Below are positions 54,058 through 62,179 of a DNA stretch of 64,000 bases, piece after piece. Source of the stretch: Lunatibacter salilacus (GTDB lineage Bacteria; Bacteroidota; Bacteroidia; Cytophagales; Cyclobacteriaceae); the NCBI RefSeq assembly GCF_009797935.1, contig NZ_VOLC01000029.1, forward strand, positions 1 through 64,000, read 5' to 3'. The stretch's first letter is position 1, and every line of letters begins with the position of its first letter. Position numbers and translations under genes: made by a program. The notes under the pieces were generated by a model that worked only from the letters and a program-made list of their open reading frames with translations, ran no database searches and was not told the DNA's origin.

Positions 54058-55230
54058 TCAATTTCCAATACCTCCAAGTTGTTTTCCCCAACCATAAGGA
54101 TAAGCCCCCAACCATTCCCAAAAGTTTTCCCGATGAATGGTTTTCACGGTTTTGGGATTGTAGGCTTCAATAAATGATTTTGGTATTTTTCCTTTGGCTT
54201 TAGGATTCCATTTGAATTCAAAGGCATGGATTTCCCCATCAATTTCCTCAACATAATCCACTTCCTGACCTCTGACAGTTCTCCAAAAATATGTCCTTCC
54301 GTAAAATCCATGATAATTGAGTAATTTTTGACGTTCCGCAATCAAAAAGTTTTCCCAGAGTTGTCCGATATCATTTCGGTTGGACAATGGCGCATAATTT
54401 CCAATGATGGAATTGCGCATGCCGTTATCTACAAAAAATATCTTTCTGTTACTTGTTATTTCGGATCGAAGGTTTCTACTAAAGGGATTTAATCTGAAAA
54501 TTATATATGCCTTTTCCAAAAGATCCAAATAGCTGGAGACAGTTGCTTTATCTGCTTGGATGGTGTTGCTCAACTCGTTATAGCTTACTTCCGAACCTAC
54601 CTGCCATGCTAAAGCCTGTAGTAATTTGTTGAGTAACTCAGGTTTTCGAATACCCTGGAAATTAAGTAGGTCTTTATATAAATAGCTTGAAGATAGATTT
54701 TGAAGTAACGGAATTTTTTCTCCGGAATGTGTGAGTATTTCAGGATAAGCTCCAAAAACCAAAAGGCTTTCAAGTTTTGGCAAAGCTTTAGCTAAACCTT
54801 TCCAGCCTATTATTTCCTCCCAAGAAACAGGAAATATTCTGTATTCCCATTTTCTTCCCGTTAAAGGTTCATAGATGGTGCTAGCAAGTTCAAGAGAAGA
54901 TGATCCGGTAACAATCAATTGGACATCATTAAAATTATCAATGATTAGTTTGAGTGTCAACCCTATATTCTGGATTCTTTGCGCCTCATCGATAACGATT
55001 ACCTTTGAATCTCCCAAGTAGGCTTTAAGAAATTCAAGGCTTGAATTGGCCAGAAGTTCTTGGGTTTGAATTTCATCCCCATTCAAAAGAAGAAAATCAG
55101 GATCCAGATCACGGGCTAATTTATTGACAAGTGTAGATTTCCCTACTTGTCTTGGGCCAAGCAAAATCAAGGCTTTTTTCCAATCTACTTTTGCAGCTAG
55201 ACTTTTCTCAAGAAATCTGGTGATATGCAT
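54058..55230 (-). CDS. AAA-family ATPase with DUF4143 domain
   Basis: The 390-residue protein is of the COG1373 type. It has Walker A GPRQVGKSTLV near residue 25, Walker B KVIVIDEAQR near 75, and sensor-like LIVTGSSSLELAST. A C-terminal DUF4143 region holds a winged-helix-like segment (SEVSYNELSNTIQADKATVSSYLDLLEKAYII) and the nuclease-like GQEVDYVEEIDGEIHAFEFKW, where the spaced Asp, Glu and Lys recall PD-(D/E)XK enzymes. Such genes are scattered, often horizontally transferred, and of unknown role. A 42-base palindrome lies seven bases upstream of the start and is a likely autoregulatory site. Confidence 0.9.
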   Translation of the reverse strand: MHITRFLEKSLAAKVDWKKALILLGPRQVGKSTLVNKLARDLDPDFLLLNGDEIQTQELLANSSLEFLKAYLGDSKVIVIDEAQRIQNIGLTLKLIIDNFNDVQLIVTGSSSLELASTIYEPLTGRKWEYRIFPVSWEEIIGWKGLAKALPKLESLLVFGAYPEILTHSGEKIPLLQNLSSSYLYKDLLNFQGIRKPELLNKLLQALAWQVGSEVSYNELSNTIQADKATVSSYLDLLEKAYIIFRLNPFSRNLRSEITSNRKIFFVDNGMRNSIIGNYAPLSNRNDIGQLWENFLIAERQKLLNYHGFYGRTYFWRTVRGQEVDYVEEIDGEIHAFEFKWNPKAKGKIPKSFIEAYNPKTVKTIHRENFWEWLGAYPYGWGKQLGGIGN

Positions 55231-55237
55231 ATTCAGA

Positions 55238-55279
55238 GATCGTAATCCCCAAATATACGTATATTTAGGGATTACGATC
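55238..55279. promoter_or_regulatory. 42-bp palindrome upstream of the AAA ATPase gene
   Basis: The outer arms GATCGTAATCCC and GGGATTACGATC match perfectly; the inner core AAATATACGTATATTT is itself a perfect palindrome; only one position pair (55250/55267) mismatches. It is located just ahead of the ATG at 55230, where it could bind a dimeric regulator or the ATPase's own helix-turn-helix. Confidence 0.75.
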
Positions 55280-55436
55280 CCTATAATTACATATTTTTCC
55301 TCCAGTTTTAGTATATGGTGAAAGACTCACCTTTGATTTTAACAAAATTTAAGCGGCATCTCTTACAACGGATCACATCATATGTAATCGGTTAATACGA
55401 TCATTCGTAATTTATTTTGATAAATCATTTGAACAA

Positions 55437-55482
55437 CCCCAGAGGGGTGGCCGATATAGTAGCCGTGGGTTTCAACCCAGGG
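55437..55482. repeat. REP-like double hairpin
   Basis: CCCCAGAGGGG and, 12 bases on, CCGTGGGTTTCAACCCAGGG can form two consecutive GC-rich hairpins in otherwise AT-rich DNA. The same words (CCCCAGCGGGGT, GTGGGTTTCAACCCAC) are familiar from intergenic repeats of Bacteroidota. The rest of 55280-55624 holds no gene I can support. Confidence 0.6.
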
Positions 55483-55624
55483 GTATGAAACGATTACCCG
55501 TAGCATCGTTTTGGCCGCTATCACGTTAGTTCTGCCCACACGTTCCCGCCAAAACCGATTCAATGGTCGGTCTGCCTTCTTTTTCTCAGGACGCTGGTTT
55601 CGATCGAATAAACAATTTAAAAAA

Positions 55625-55867
55625 TCAATCTGAATTAAAAGTCGTTTCCAAGGCATCATACATTTGATTATACAATTTTTCTTCTTCAAAGGAAAAATTC
55701 GCATATTGAATTATTGAATAAGATTTTTTTAAGCTTTCAACGGCTTCAAACATATGCTGTTCGTCATCCAAAAGCTCCTTTTGATTTACAAAATATTCAT
55801 AGGATTCTGTATTGTTTTTTTTCAATACACCTATTAACTCTTCAAGTTTAATTTGCAAATCTTTCAT
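55625..55867 (-). CDS. Hypothetical 80-residue helical protein
   Basis: The product is hydrophilic, acidic and mostly helical by composition (LQIKLEELIGVLKKNN, DDEQHMFEAVESLKKSY, EEEKLYNQMYDALETTF). No signal peptide, membrane segment or known motif is seen, and I do not recognise a family. The composition is protein-like rather than random. It lies 174 bases downstream of the small-gene operon on the same strand and might belong to it, perhaps as an immunity-type or antitoxin-like protein; that is only a guess. Confidence 0.5.
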   Translation of the reverse strand: MKDLQIKLEELIGVLKKNNTESYEYFVNQKELLDDEQHMFEAVESLKKSYSIIQYANFSFEEEKLYNQMYDALETTFNSD

Positions 55868-56041
55868 TCAACCGATTTATTATCAAACGCCAACAAAGGT
55901 AATGCTACCTTTATACCCTTTACTATTTTCTTACTATTCATCTTGTCATTTTCCCAATGTTTCCCCGGCTAGGTGTAGTTAAAAGTCAACTTTTTATCTT
56001 TGGAATTTGAATTACCAGTTGTCATCGTGAAGCCGAAATTT

Positions 56042-56365
56042 TTAAATTTTTGATTCTAAAAAGAGCTCCAAAAGCTCATAAAAAAAATTCAGCTCTGTTT
56101 TTTCGTCTGTTATATTATAAATTTCCTTATCTGCATTTATTTGCACTTCTACCAGCCTACCTTCATCAATCTTAACTTTGTAAATACAAATTCCAGTCCA
56201 ACTTCTATAAAAATACAATACACTTTCCTTGTAGCAAATTAACCATCTATCGTCCATATCGACGGGGATTTTTCCTTTCCGCACAATATTCATCTCATTC
56301 TCCAATAATTTTTTATCAAGCTTTAATTTCATAAACGGGCCTGAAAAATCTTTCTGTTTTCCCAT
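56042..56365 (-). CDS. Hypothetical 107-residue protein with an RSWTG-type motif
   Basis: The protein has a central aromatic stretch MDDRWLICYKESVLYFYRSWTGICIYKVKID and an acidic C-terminus (EKTELNFFYELLELFLESK). The RSWTGxCIY pattern recalls uncharacterised bacterial proteins that I have seen next to small operons, but I cannot name the family. It starts two bases after the stop of the 47-residue frame at 56368 and is thus the last gene of a tight three-gene set. Strand pairing across the aromatic block suggests a small beta-sheet fold. Confidence 0.6.
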   Translation of the reverse strand: MGKQKDFSGPFMKLKLDKKLLENEMNIVRKGKIPVDMDDRWLICYKESVLYFYRSWTGICIYKVKIDEGRLVEVQINADKEIYNITDEKTELNFFYELLELFLESKI

Positions 56366-56367
56366 TT

Positions 56368-56511
56368 TTATCTTTTGGTTAGTTTGGACAATAATAGTCT
56401 GAATTGTTCCATAAAAAATCTGAGAATTTGAACTTCTCCATCACCATATCTATTTGGTGAAGGGATATTGTGAGTAATTTTCTTTAAGACAATTTCCCTC
56501 CCATACTGCAT
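56368..56511 (-). CDS. 47-residue protein, strong ribosome-binding site
   Basis: The frame starts at ATG 56511 directly behind GGAGGTGAGG, the best Shine-Dalgarno-like site noticed in this window, where such sites are otherwise rare. The product (MQYGREIVLKKITHNIPSPN...) contains RYGDGEVQILRFFMEQF and a basic end. I do not recognise it. It lies 16 bases after the antitoxin-like gene and two before the 107-residue gene. It is either a short independent protein or the N-terminal half of a once-longer protein whose remainder is the next gene, in a different frame. Confidence 0.5.
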   Translation of the reverse strand: MQYGREIVLKKITHNIPSPNRYGDGEVQILRFFMEQFRLLLSKLTKR

Positions 56512-56527
56512 ACCTCACCTCCGTAGA

Positions 56528-56773
56528 TCACCAGCTCTTCATTTCCTCTCTGATCTGCTTTAAAGTTTTTACACGGCCTTCACTGATGTCCCTTTCTGCC
56601 GTTTCCGCTCTAGCTATCAGCTCCTCTTTTGTGATACCTATGCCATCCGGCCTATACCCGGCTGATGAAGATGCTTGGTCTGCTTTGATCAGTCCATGTA
56701 TAAGCTTTAATAAACGATCATCTGCATGTTCAAGGTATTGGTTTATTTCTTCCCGGATATTAACTGGTTCCAT
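56528..56773 (-). CDS. Antitoxin-like 81-residue protein
   Basis: The sequence ends in ITKEELIARAETAERDISEGRVKTLKQIREEMKSW. This is the pattern of antitoxins in Bacteroidota that pair with RelE/ParE-type toxins (a helical linker, then a conserved EGRVKTLEQ-like tail). The N-terminal half (INQYLEHADDRLLKLIHGLIKA) is helical. The toxin that normally follows is not recognisable; instead a 47-residue frame follows. It may therefore be an orphan antitoxin or head a non-standard module. Confidence 0.7.
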   Translation of the reverse strand: MEPVNIREEINQYLEHADDRLLKLIHGLIKADQASSSAGYRPDGIGITKEELIARAETAERDISEGRVKTLKQIREEMKSW

Positions 56774-57145
56774 TGGTTTAATGGTATTTTACCGTGAAGA
56801 TAACGATTTCATTTTACTATTTGATTCGTGTTCACGAGAGGTTATTCAATATCTGGCTTCGTTACGTTTTTATACCCGTTCCCTAATCCCCGCAGATACG
56901 AAGTCCCATAAATAGAAAAGCACAATTTTTCCTTTCATAAAAAATGGGTACGTACACCTCAGCTTAAATCGCTACTTATGTCAATTCCATGTTTATTTTT
57001 CCCGTCCATCAATTACCCTGAACCGAACATATAATTCGTTAGGTTCAATTGGCCGATTTTATAAATAAAGCACTAAATTGTGAGTTCAAAAAGACATAAG
57101 TCTACAACGTTTTGAAATGATAATCCTTAAACGCAAATATCAGTT
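56774..57145. other. Divergent intergenic region, no gene seen
   Basis: The 372 AT-rich bases lie between the antitoxin-like gene and the next Gfo/Idh/MocA gene. Promoters for both directions should lie here, but I find no full consensus. No inverted repeat longer than six bases stands out. Confidence 0.55.
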
Positions 57146-58189
57146 ATGACTTCATCCATTAATAGAAGGAAATTTATAGGTACGGCTGTTATGGCAGGTA
57201 TGGGCATTGGCCTTTCTTCGGAGCTTGCTGCTTTTTCAAGCCGCACTGGAATAAACAATGCCAAACGGGTCGGAATCATCGGGCTGGACACATCTCACAG
57301 TATCGCCTTTACCAAAGCATTCAATGCTTCGGATGCTGCCGCTGATCTGGGAGGATATAAGGTGGTGGCCGCCTATCCCTACGGCAGCAAAGAAATCAAA
57401 TCCTCCGTGGACCGGATCCCAGGATACATCAAGGAAATCAAAGAATTGGGAGTAGAAGTAGTCGATTCCATCAAAAGTCTCCTTGACAAAGTAGATTTTG
57501 TTCTGCTTGAAACAAATGACGGAAGGTTACACCTGGAGCAGGCTCTTGAGGTATTTAAAGCTGGGAAGCCTATGTTTATAGACAAGCCCATATCAGCCTC
57601 TTTAGCTCATACATTGGCTATTTTTAATGCTGCGGAAAAATACAATCAGCCTACTTTTTCATCCAGCTCACTACGGTATATGGAAAATGTCATTGCCGTC
57701 AACAAAGGGAAGATAGGCAAGGTGCTGGGAGCAGATGCGTACAGTCCATCTACACTGGAACCCACCCACCCTGATTTGTTTTGGTACGGAATCCACGGGG
57801 TAGAAACCCTCTTTGCGGTCATGGGGCAAGGTTGTAAGACCGTTCAACGGACCTTTCAGCCGGACATGGAAGTGGTGGTGGGCACTTGGGAAGACGGCAG
57901 GATCGGAACTTTCCGAGGCTTGCGTTCCGGAAAAACGGGCTATGGAGGCACAGCCTTTGGATCAGAGGGAATTATTGAGTTGGGTCCATACGGAGGCTAC
58001 AGGCCATTATTGGTAGAAATAGTCAATTTTTTCAACACCGGAAAACCACCGATCGACCCGAAAGAAACCATTGAAATGTTTGCGTTTATGGAAGCAGCCA
58101 GTGAGAGTAGAAGAAAAAAAGGGCAGGCTGTCAGTATAGCCGATGTTATGAAAAAGGCTCAAAAAGAAGCCGCTAAAATCAATATTTAA
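57146..58189 (+). CDS. Tat-exported Gfo/Idh/MocA-family oxidoreductase (short type)
   Basis: The 347-residue protein has a Tat-type leader (NRRKFIGTAVMAGMGIGL) and the fold start KRVGIIGLDTSHSIAF, where the usual glycine motif is modified to GLDTSHS. The substrate segment GKPMFIDKPISAS retains the catalytic Lys in DKP. It differs clearly from the 450-residue members on either side. It begins the operon with the next oxidoreductase gene (24 bases apart) and probably the symporter. It likely acts on a sugar or inositol-like compound; direction and substrate are unknown. Confidence 0.87.
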   Translation: MTSSINRRKFIGTAVMAGMGIGLSSELAAFSSRTGINNAKRVGIIGLDTSHSIAFTKAFNASDAAADLGGYKVVAAYPYGSKEIKSSVDRIPGYIKEIKELGVEVVDSIKSLLDKVDFVLLETNDGRLHLEQALEVFKAGKPMFIDKPISASLAHTLAIFNAAEKYNQPTFSSSSLRYMENVIAVNKGKIGKVLGADAYSPSTLEPTHPDLFWYGIHGVETLFAVMGQGCKTVQRTFQPDMEVVVGTWEDGRIGTFRGLRSGKTGYGGTAFGSEGIIELGPYGGYRPLLVEIVNFFNTGKPPIDPKETIEMFAFMEAASESRRKKGQAVSIADVMKKAQKEAAKINI

Positions 58190-58213
58190 CTCCCATTACT
58201 GAATAAAATATCC

Positions 58214-59557
58214 ATGGAAAATTCCAGAAGAAAGTTTATGAAAAAAGCAGCATCAACCGCTGCAATAGCCTCTATGGGAGGAATACTCCCGGCATTTTCT
58301 GCGAAAAGTTACGCCAACATCGCAGGAGCTAACGAAAGAATCAACGTTGCCTGTATGGGAGTGGTTAGCCGCGGCATGGCTGTAGGAAGTAATTTTGCCG
58401 GACAGGAAAATTGTAATGTCATCTATAGCTGCGATGTTGACAGCAATGCTTCGGCAAAATTTGTCAACACAATCAACGGAATTCAAAACAGCAAACCCAA
58501 AGAAGAAAAAGATATCCGAAAGGTATTGGAGGATAAGGACGTGGATGCGTTGGTAGTTACCGCTCCAGACCATTGGCATGCTCCGGCTGCCATTCTCGGT
58601 GTACAGGCCGGTAAGCATGTCTATGTTGAAAAGCCTTGCAGCCATAATCCCAAAGAGGGAGAATTGCTAATTGAAGCACAAAAAAAATACAACAAAGTCA
58701 TCCAAGTTGGAAATCAGCGCCGATCATGGCCTAACGTCGTGGCAGGTATTAAAGAAGTACATAACGGAGCAATCGGCAGGCCCTACATGGCCAAAACCTG
58801 GTATGCAAATACCAGGGGACCTATCGGTGTGGGCAAAAAAGTCGCTGTTCCTGATTGGCTTGATTTTGAACTCTGGCAGGGCCCTGCGCCCAGGGAAGAA
58901 TTCCGGGACAATTTGATCCATTACAACTGGCATTGGTTTTGGAATTGGGGCACGGGTGAAGCACTAAATAACGGTACCCATATGGTCGATTTAGCGCGCT
59001 GGGGCTTGCAAGTTGACTATCCGACTATGGTTAATTCAGCCGGAGGTAGATATCAATTTCAGGACGACTGGGAAACTCCAGACACGCAAGTTATCAATAT
59101 GGAATTTGAAGACAAAAGCATGATTACCTGGGAAGGGAGAAGTTGCAACGGAAAACGTATTGAAGACGAAGCAGTAGGCGTTTTGTTTTATGGAGATGAA
59201 GGTTCCTTATTGATAGGGGGAGGCAATTCCTATAAAATTTTCAACCTGAAAAATGAGGTCATCAAAGAAGTGAAAAATGACATGCCAATCGATCCCCAGA
59301 ACAGGGTCAGTCCAGCACAAGCCTTGGATGCCATTCACATCCAAAACTTCTTTGACGGCATCAAAGACGGGATCGAAGTTAGGTCTGAAGTCATCGGAGC
59401 CCATCAAAGCACCTTGCTGGTTCAATTGGGCAATATCTCCCAGCGGGTAGGAAGATCATTGCAAATTGACCCATCCAACGGCCGCATAAAAAATGACAAA
59501 AAAGCCATGGCCCTCTGGAGCAGGGACTATGCGAAGGGTTGGGAACCCAAGGTTTAG
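58214..59557 (+). CDS. Tat-exported Gfo/Idh/MocA-family oxidoreductase
   Basis: The 447-residue protein is a paralog of the one at 51.2 kb. It shares a twin-arginine leader (SRRKFMKKAASTAAIASMGG), AKSYANIAGANERINVACMG, the signature HVYVEKPCSHNPKEGELLIEAQ, the HWHAPAA segment, NNGTHMVDLARWGLQVDYP and the KGWEPKV tail. The catalytic Lys of EKP is present. The pair of paralogs suggests related substrates handled on both sides of the accessory patch at 53.8-57.1 kb. A strong hairpin follows its stop codon. Confidence 0.88.
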   Translation: MENSRRKFMKKAASTAAIASMGGILPAFSAKSYANIAGANERINVACMGVVSRGMAVGSNFAGQENCNVIYSCDVDSNASAKFVNTINGIQNSKPKEEKDIRKVLEDKDVDALVVTAPDHWHAPAAILGVQAGKHVYVEKPCSHNPKEGELLIEAQKKYNKVIQVGNQRRSWPNVVAGIKEVHNGAIGRPYMAKTWYANTRGPIGVGKKVAVPDWLDFELWQGPAPREEFRDNLIHYNWHWFWNWGTGEALNNGTHMVDLARWGLQVDYPTMVNSAGGRYQFQDDWETPDTQVINMEFEDKSMITWEGRSCNGKRIEDEAVGVLFYGDEGSLLIGGGNSYKIFNLKNEVIKEVKNDMPIDPQNRVSPAQALDAIHIQNFFDGIKDGIEVRSEVIGAHQSTLLVQLGNISQRVGRSLQIDPSNGRIKNDKKAMALWSRDYAKGWEPKV

Positions 59558-59591
59558 ACCTTTCCTAATTAATTCCAAATTATGTATTCAA

Positions 59592-59623
59592 TAGCCCTGT
59601 TTGCGATTTGGCAAACAGGGCTA
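59592..59623 (+). terminator. Perfect 13-bp hairpin before the symporter gene
   Basis: TAGCCCTGTTTGC and GCAAACAGGGCTA pair perfectly around GATTTG. The T-tail is weak (CTTCTTATAG), so it may limit rather than stop read-through into the symporter gene 40 bases on. Confidence 0.7.
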
Positions 59624-59663
59624 CTTCTTATAGACCGTAAAAAACAAACACACCACCTACCGT

Positions 59664-61133
59664 ATGGAACTTAGTTTAATTGACCTCCTAGTCATTGTAT
59701 TATTTTTTGTGTTGATGCTAGGAATCGGGATTTGGTCCTATTTTAAAAACAGCAGTTCAGAGGATTATTTCGTAGCCGGGGGAACATTACCCTGGTGGCT
59801 ATCCGGCATTTCCCACCATGTCTCCGGTTACAGTGGGGCTGTATTTGTAGCTTATGCGGGATTGGCCTATACTCATGGATTTTCTCTTTACATATGGTGG
59901 GCATTTACAATTGGATTAACCATCTTAGTCAGTGCTAAGATTTTCCCGGTGTATTGGGTGAGACTTAGAAAAAGGTTTCACATTCAATCTCCTTTAGAAT
60001 TTCTTATTACCCGATATAACCTCCTCACGCAGCAGATCATGGCTTGGAGTGGAGTTACCTTAAAATTGTTTGATATTGGAGCAAAATGGGCAGCAATAGC
60101 CATTTTGCTAAATGTTTTTACAGGAGTTTCACTTCCTGTAGGCATATTGATATCTGGGGGGATATCATTGATCTATATAACTTTCGGTGGCTTATGGGCG
60201 GTTATTATCACCGACTTAGCCCAATTTATCGTACAGATTATCGCAGGCCTCGTCATGTTTGTTGTTGTCATCAACAAACTAGGCGGCATTTCTTCTGTTT
60301 TTACACTTTGGGATCAACTTCCTGCCGAAAATAGCCAAGCATTTAACGATCCCTATACGGTAGGCTTTGCGCTGGCTTTTCTATTTATCAATTTTCTTTC
60401 GTACAATGGAGGACAATGGAATCTGGCCACTAGATATATATCCTCTCCCAGTGAGCAACAGGCCACCAAAGCGGCTAGGCTGTCAGGTATTTTGTATATA
60501 GTTTGGCCATTAATTCTGTTCTTTCCCATGTGGGCCGCACCTGTAATCTTGCCTGCCATGGAAGACCCTACCCAGTCCTATGGCATCCTTACCATGGAGC
60601 TTCTGCCAGTTGGGCTGATTGGTTTGGTAGTAGCTTCCCTTTTTGCCAATACCATGTCCATGACCTCCTCGGATATCAATACAATATCCGCAGTTATCAC
60701 CAGGGACATTCTTCCTGTTCTTTCCGAAAGGTTCAGGGATGGCAAAAATTCCCTTACAATCGCCAGGCTTACGACCTTTGTTTTTACGTTGGCTACTATT
60801 ATTATTGCCTTGCAATTTGAAAAATTCGGAGGGGTCTTGGGACTAATTATCAGTTGGTTTGGTGCCTTAGTTGGGCCGATAGCAGTTCCTATGCTTTTCG
60901 GAGTAATACCATGGTTTAAATCCTGCGGACCAAAAGCTGCCATTTCATCCATCGTTATGGGGTTATTGGCGTTTATTTTCACCAAGTCGTATGATCTTGG
61001 AAGCTTAGCCCTGTCTATTAGCTTACCTGTCACCGTATCGACATTAACTTATATGATCGTCGGATTTACAAACCGACACGAAGTACCCGAAAAAGTTCAA
61101 ACCATGCTCGATGACCTATCAGTTGAAAGGTGA
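59664..61133 (+). CDS. Sodium:solute symporter (SSS family)
   Basis: The 489-residue transporter has about 13 hydrophobic helices and SSS landmarks: SSEDYFVAGGTLPWWLSGISHHVSGYSGAVFVAYAGLAY at the first broken helix, IYITFGGLWAVIITDLAQFIVQ, and a cytoplasmic loop with SPSEQQATKAARLSG. It uses the sodium gradient to import a small solute. Its position after two exported sugar-type oxidoreductase genes suggests that it imports their product. SGLT/SSS members take sugars, myo-inositol, sialic acid or nucleobases, so substrate prediction is weak. Confidence 0.93.
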   Translation: MELSLIDLLVIVLFFVLMLGIGIWSYFKNSSSEDYFVAGGTLPWWLSGISHHVSGYSGAVFVAYAGLAYTHGFSLYIWWAFTIGLTILVSAKIFPVYWVRLRKRFHIQSPLEFLITRYNLLTQQIMAWSGVTLKLFDIGAKWAAIAILLNVFTGVSLPVGILISGGISLIYITFGGLWAVIITDLAQFIVQIIAGLVMFVVVINKLGGISSVFTLWDQLPAENSQAFNDPYTVGFALAFLFINFLSYNGGQWNLATRYISSPSEQQATKAARLSGILYIVWPLILFFPMWAAPVILPAMEDPTQSYGILTMELLPVGLIGLVVASLFANTMSMTSSDINTISAVITRDILPVLSERFRDGKNSLTIARLTTFVFTLATIIIALQFEKFGGVLGLIISWFGALVGPIAVPMLFGVIPWFKSCGPKAAISSIVMGLLAFIFTKSYDLGSLALSISLPVTVSTLTYMIVGFTNRHEVPEKVQTMLDDLSVER

Positions 61134-61182
61134 AATAACCAACCTCCAATAGATAAAATTGATTCCTTTTTGGTGGCATTTA

Positions 61183-61282
61183 AAAATGACCACTAAGGTC
61201 ACAAAGAAGACTCTAAGAGCACAAAGTTTAAAAAAAAACTCTGTGCTTTCTGTGAATCCTCCGTGTCCTCCGTGGTCATTTT
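61183..61282. repeat. Long intergenic inverted repeat, arms 47 nt
   Basis: Left arm 61183-61229 (AAAATGACCACT...GCACAAAGTTT) and right arm 61236-61282 (AAACTCTGTGC...GTGGTCATTTT) are imperfect reverse complements separated by an A-run. Words such as CACAAAG and GTGTCCTCCGTGG recur inside. It lies between convergent symporter and pxpC genes and may end both transcripts. The style equals that of other word-like repeats in Bacteroidota. Confidence 0.85.
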
Positions 61283-61300
61283 AAAACACTATTAGCTAGA

Positions 61301-62179
61301 TTAGGTAGGTTTAGGCGGAGGAAGCAGTGAAAATGTCACACTTTCTCCCGGTCTTTTTTGAGCCAGCAGTGAAATGCTGGTTTCCGTCAACTGCAAGATT
61401 CGTGGATATCCACCTGTAATTTGAGCATCCCGCATAAGGACAATTAACTTTCCCGAAGGAGTAAGTTGAACTGTTCCGGGAAACACGGGCGAACTTAGTA
61501 TTTCCGGTAGGTTATGTTCCAACGGTTCGTTCAACTGAATACCCAACCGGTTCTGCATGGAGGAAAGGGAAAAAGATTTATGCGTTAGTGTTTCTTGATT
61601 GTAAACGGAAAGCAAATGAAATTCAGGCCCGGCAAATACCTCTAAACTGCGGAAAAGCTTCCAATCCCTTATGCCTACCCGACAATTTGTAGGGGAATAT
61701 TCGGGCATGGAGAAATGCATTACCACTTTATCTCCATCATGAAATCTAGATTTGGAAGTAATAGGGAAATAGAAACTTTTGCTTTCGAAAGGAGCAGGTA
61801 CCTCAAATTTAGCAGTAAAAGCAAAATATAGCCACTGACCGGATCGAAATGGAGATATTTTGAGTACTTCACCTGGTTTGAGGGTAAATGGTTGGTGAGT
61901 TCGAAATACCTGTCCTCCCACCTGAATATCCGCATCCGCTCCCGCAGCGACTAGCAGGCAAGGCTGGTCTATTTTTAACGCAAGTCCACCAGCGAAAACT
62001 TCCAAACAGGGAGCACAAGCTTGGTTGCCCAACAACAAATTGGCAATTCCCGCTGAGATAGCGTCCATAAATCCCGCCGTCGGAATTCCAAAGTCAGCAT
62101 AACCAAATCTTCCGGCATCTTGAACGGATGTAAATGGTCCAGCCTTGATAATGGATATTTCCCCCTTACATAACCTCAT
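61301..62179 (-). CDS. pxpC: 5-oxoprolinase subunit C / biotin-dependent carboxyltransferase family
   Basis: The 292-residue subunit belongs to the KipA/PxpC family, with the family start ISIIKAGPFTSVQDAGRFGYADFGIPTAGFMD, NLLLGNQACAPCLEVFAGG and C-terminal QITGGYPRILQLTETSISLLAQKRPGESVTF. With PxpA and PxpB it forms the ATP-dependent bacterial 5-oxoprolinase that opens pyroglutamate to glutamate. Its start overlaps pxpB by 14 bases. Confidence 0.94.
   Translation of the reverse strand: MRLCKGEISIIKAGPFTSVQDAGRFGYADFGIPTAGFMDAISAGIANLLLGNQACAPCLEVFAGGLALKIDQPCLLVAAGADADIQVGGQVFRTHQPFTLKPGEVLKISPFRSGQWLYFAFTAKFEVPAPFESKSFYFPITSKSRFHDGDKVVMHFSMPEYSPTNCRVGIRDWKLFRSLEVFAGPEFHLLSVYNQETLTHKSFSLSSMQNRLGIQLNEPLEHNLPEILSSPVFPGTVQLTPSGKLIVLMRDAQITGGYPRILQLTETSISLLAQKRPGESVTFSLLPPPKPT

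Noticed and set aside
55378-55704. 108-residue open frame on the minus strand
   Set aside because: It reads through the REP-like hairpins and overlaps the more convincing 80-residue gene.
53784-57145. Accessory patch as an integrated mobile element or plasmid remnant
   Set aside because: I find no integrase, transposase, relaxase or clear direct repeats at the borders; only repeats and scattered genes are visible.
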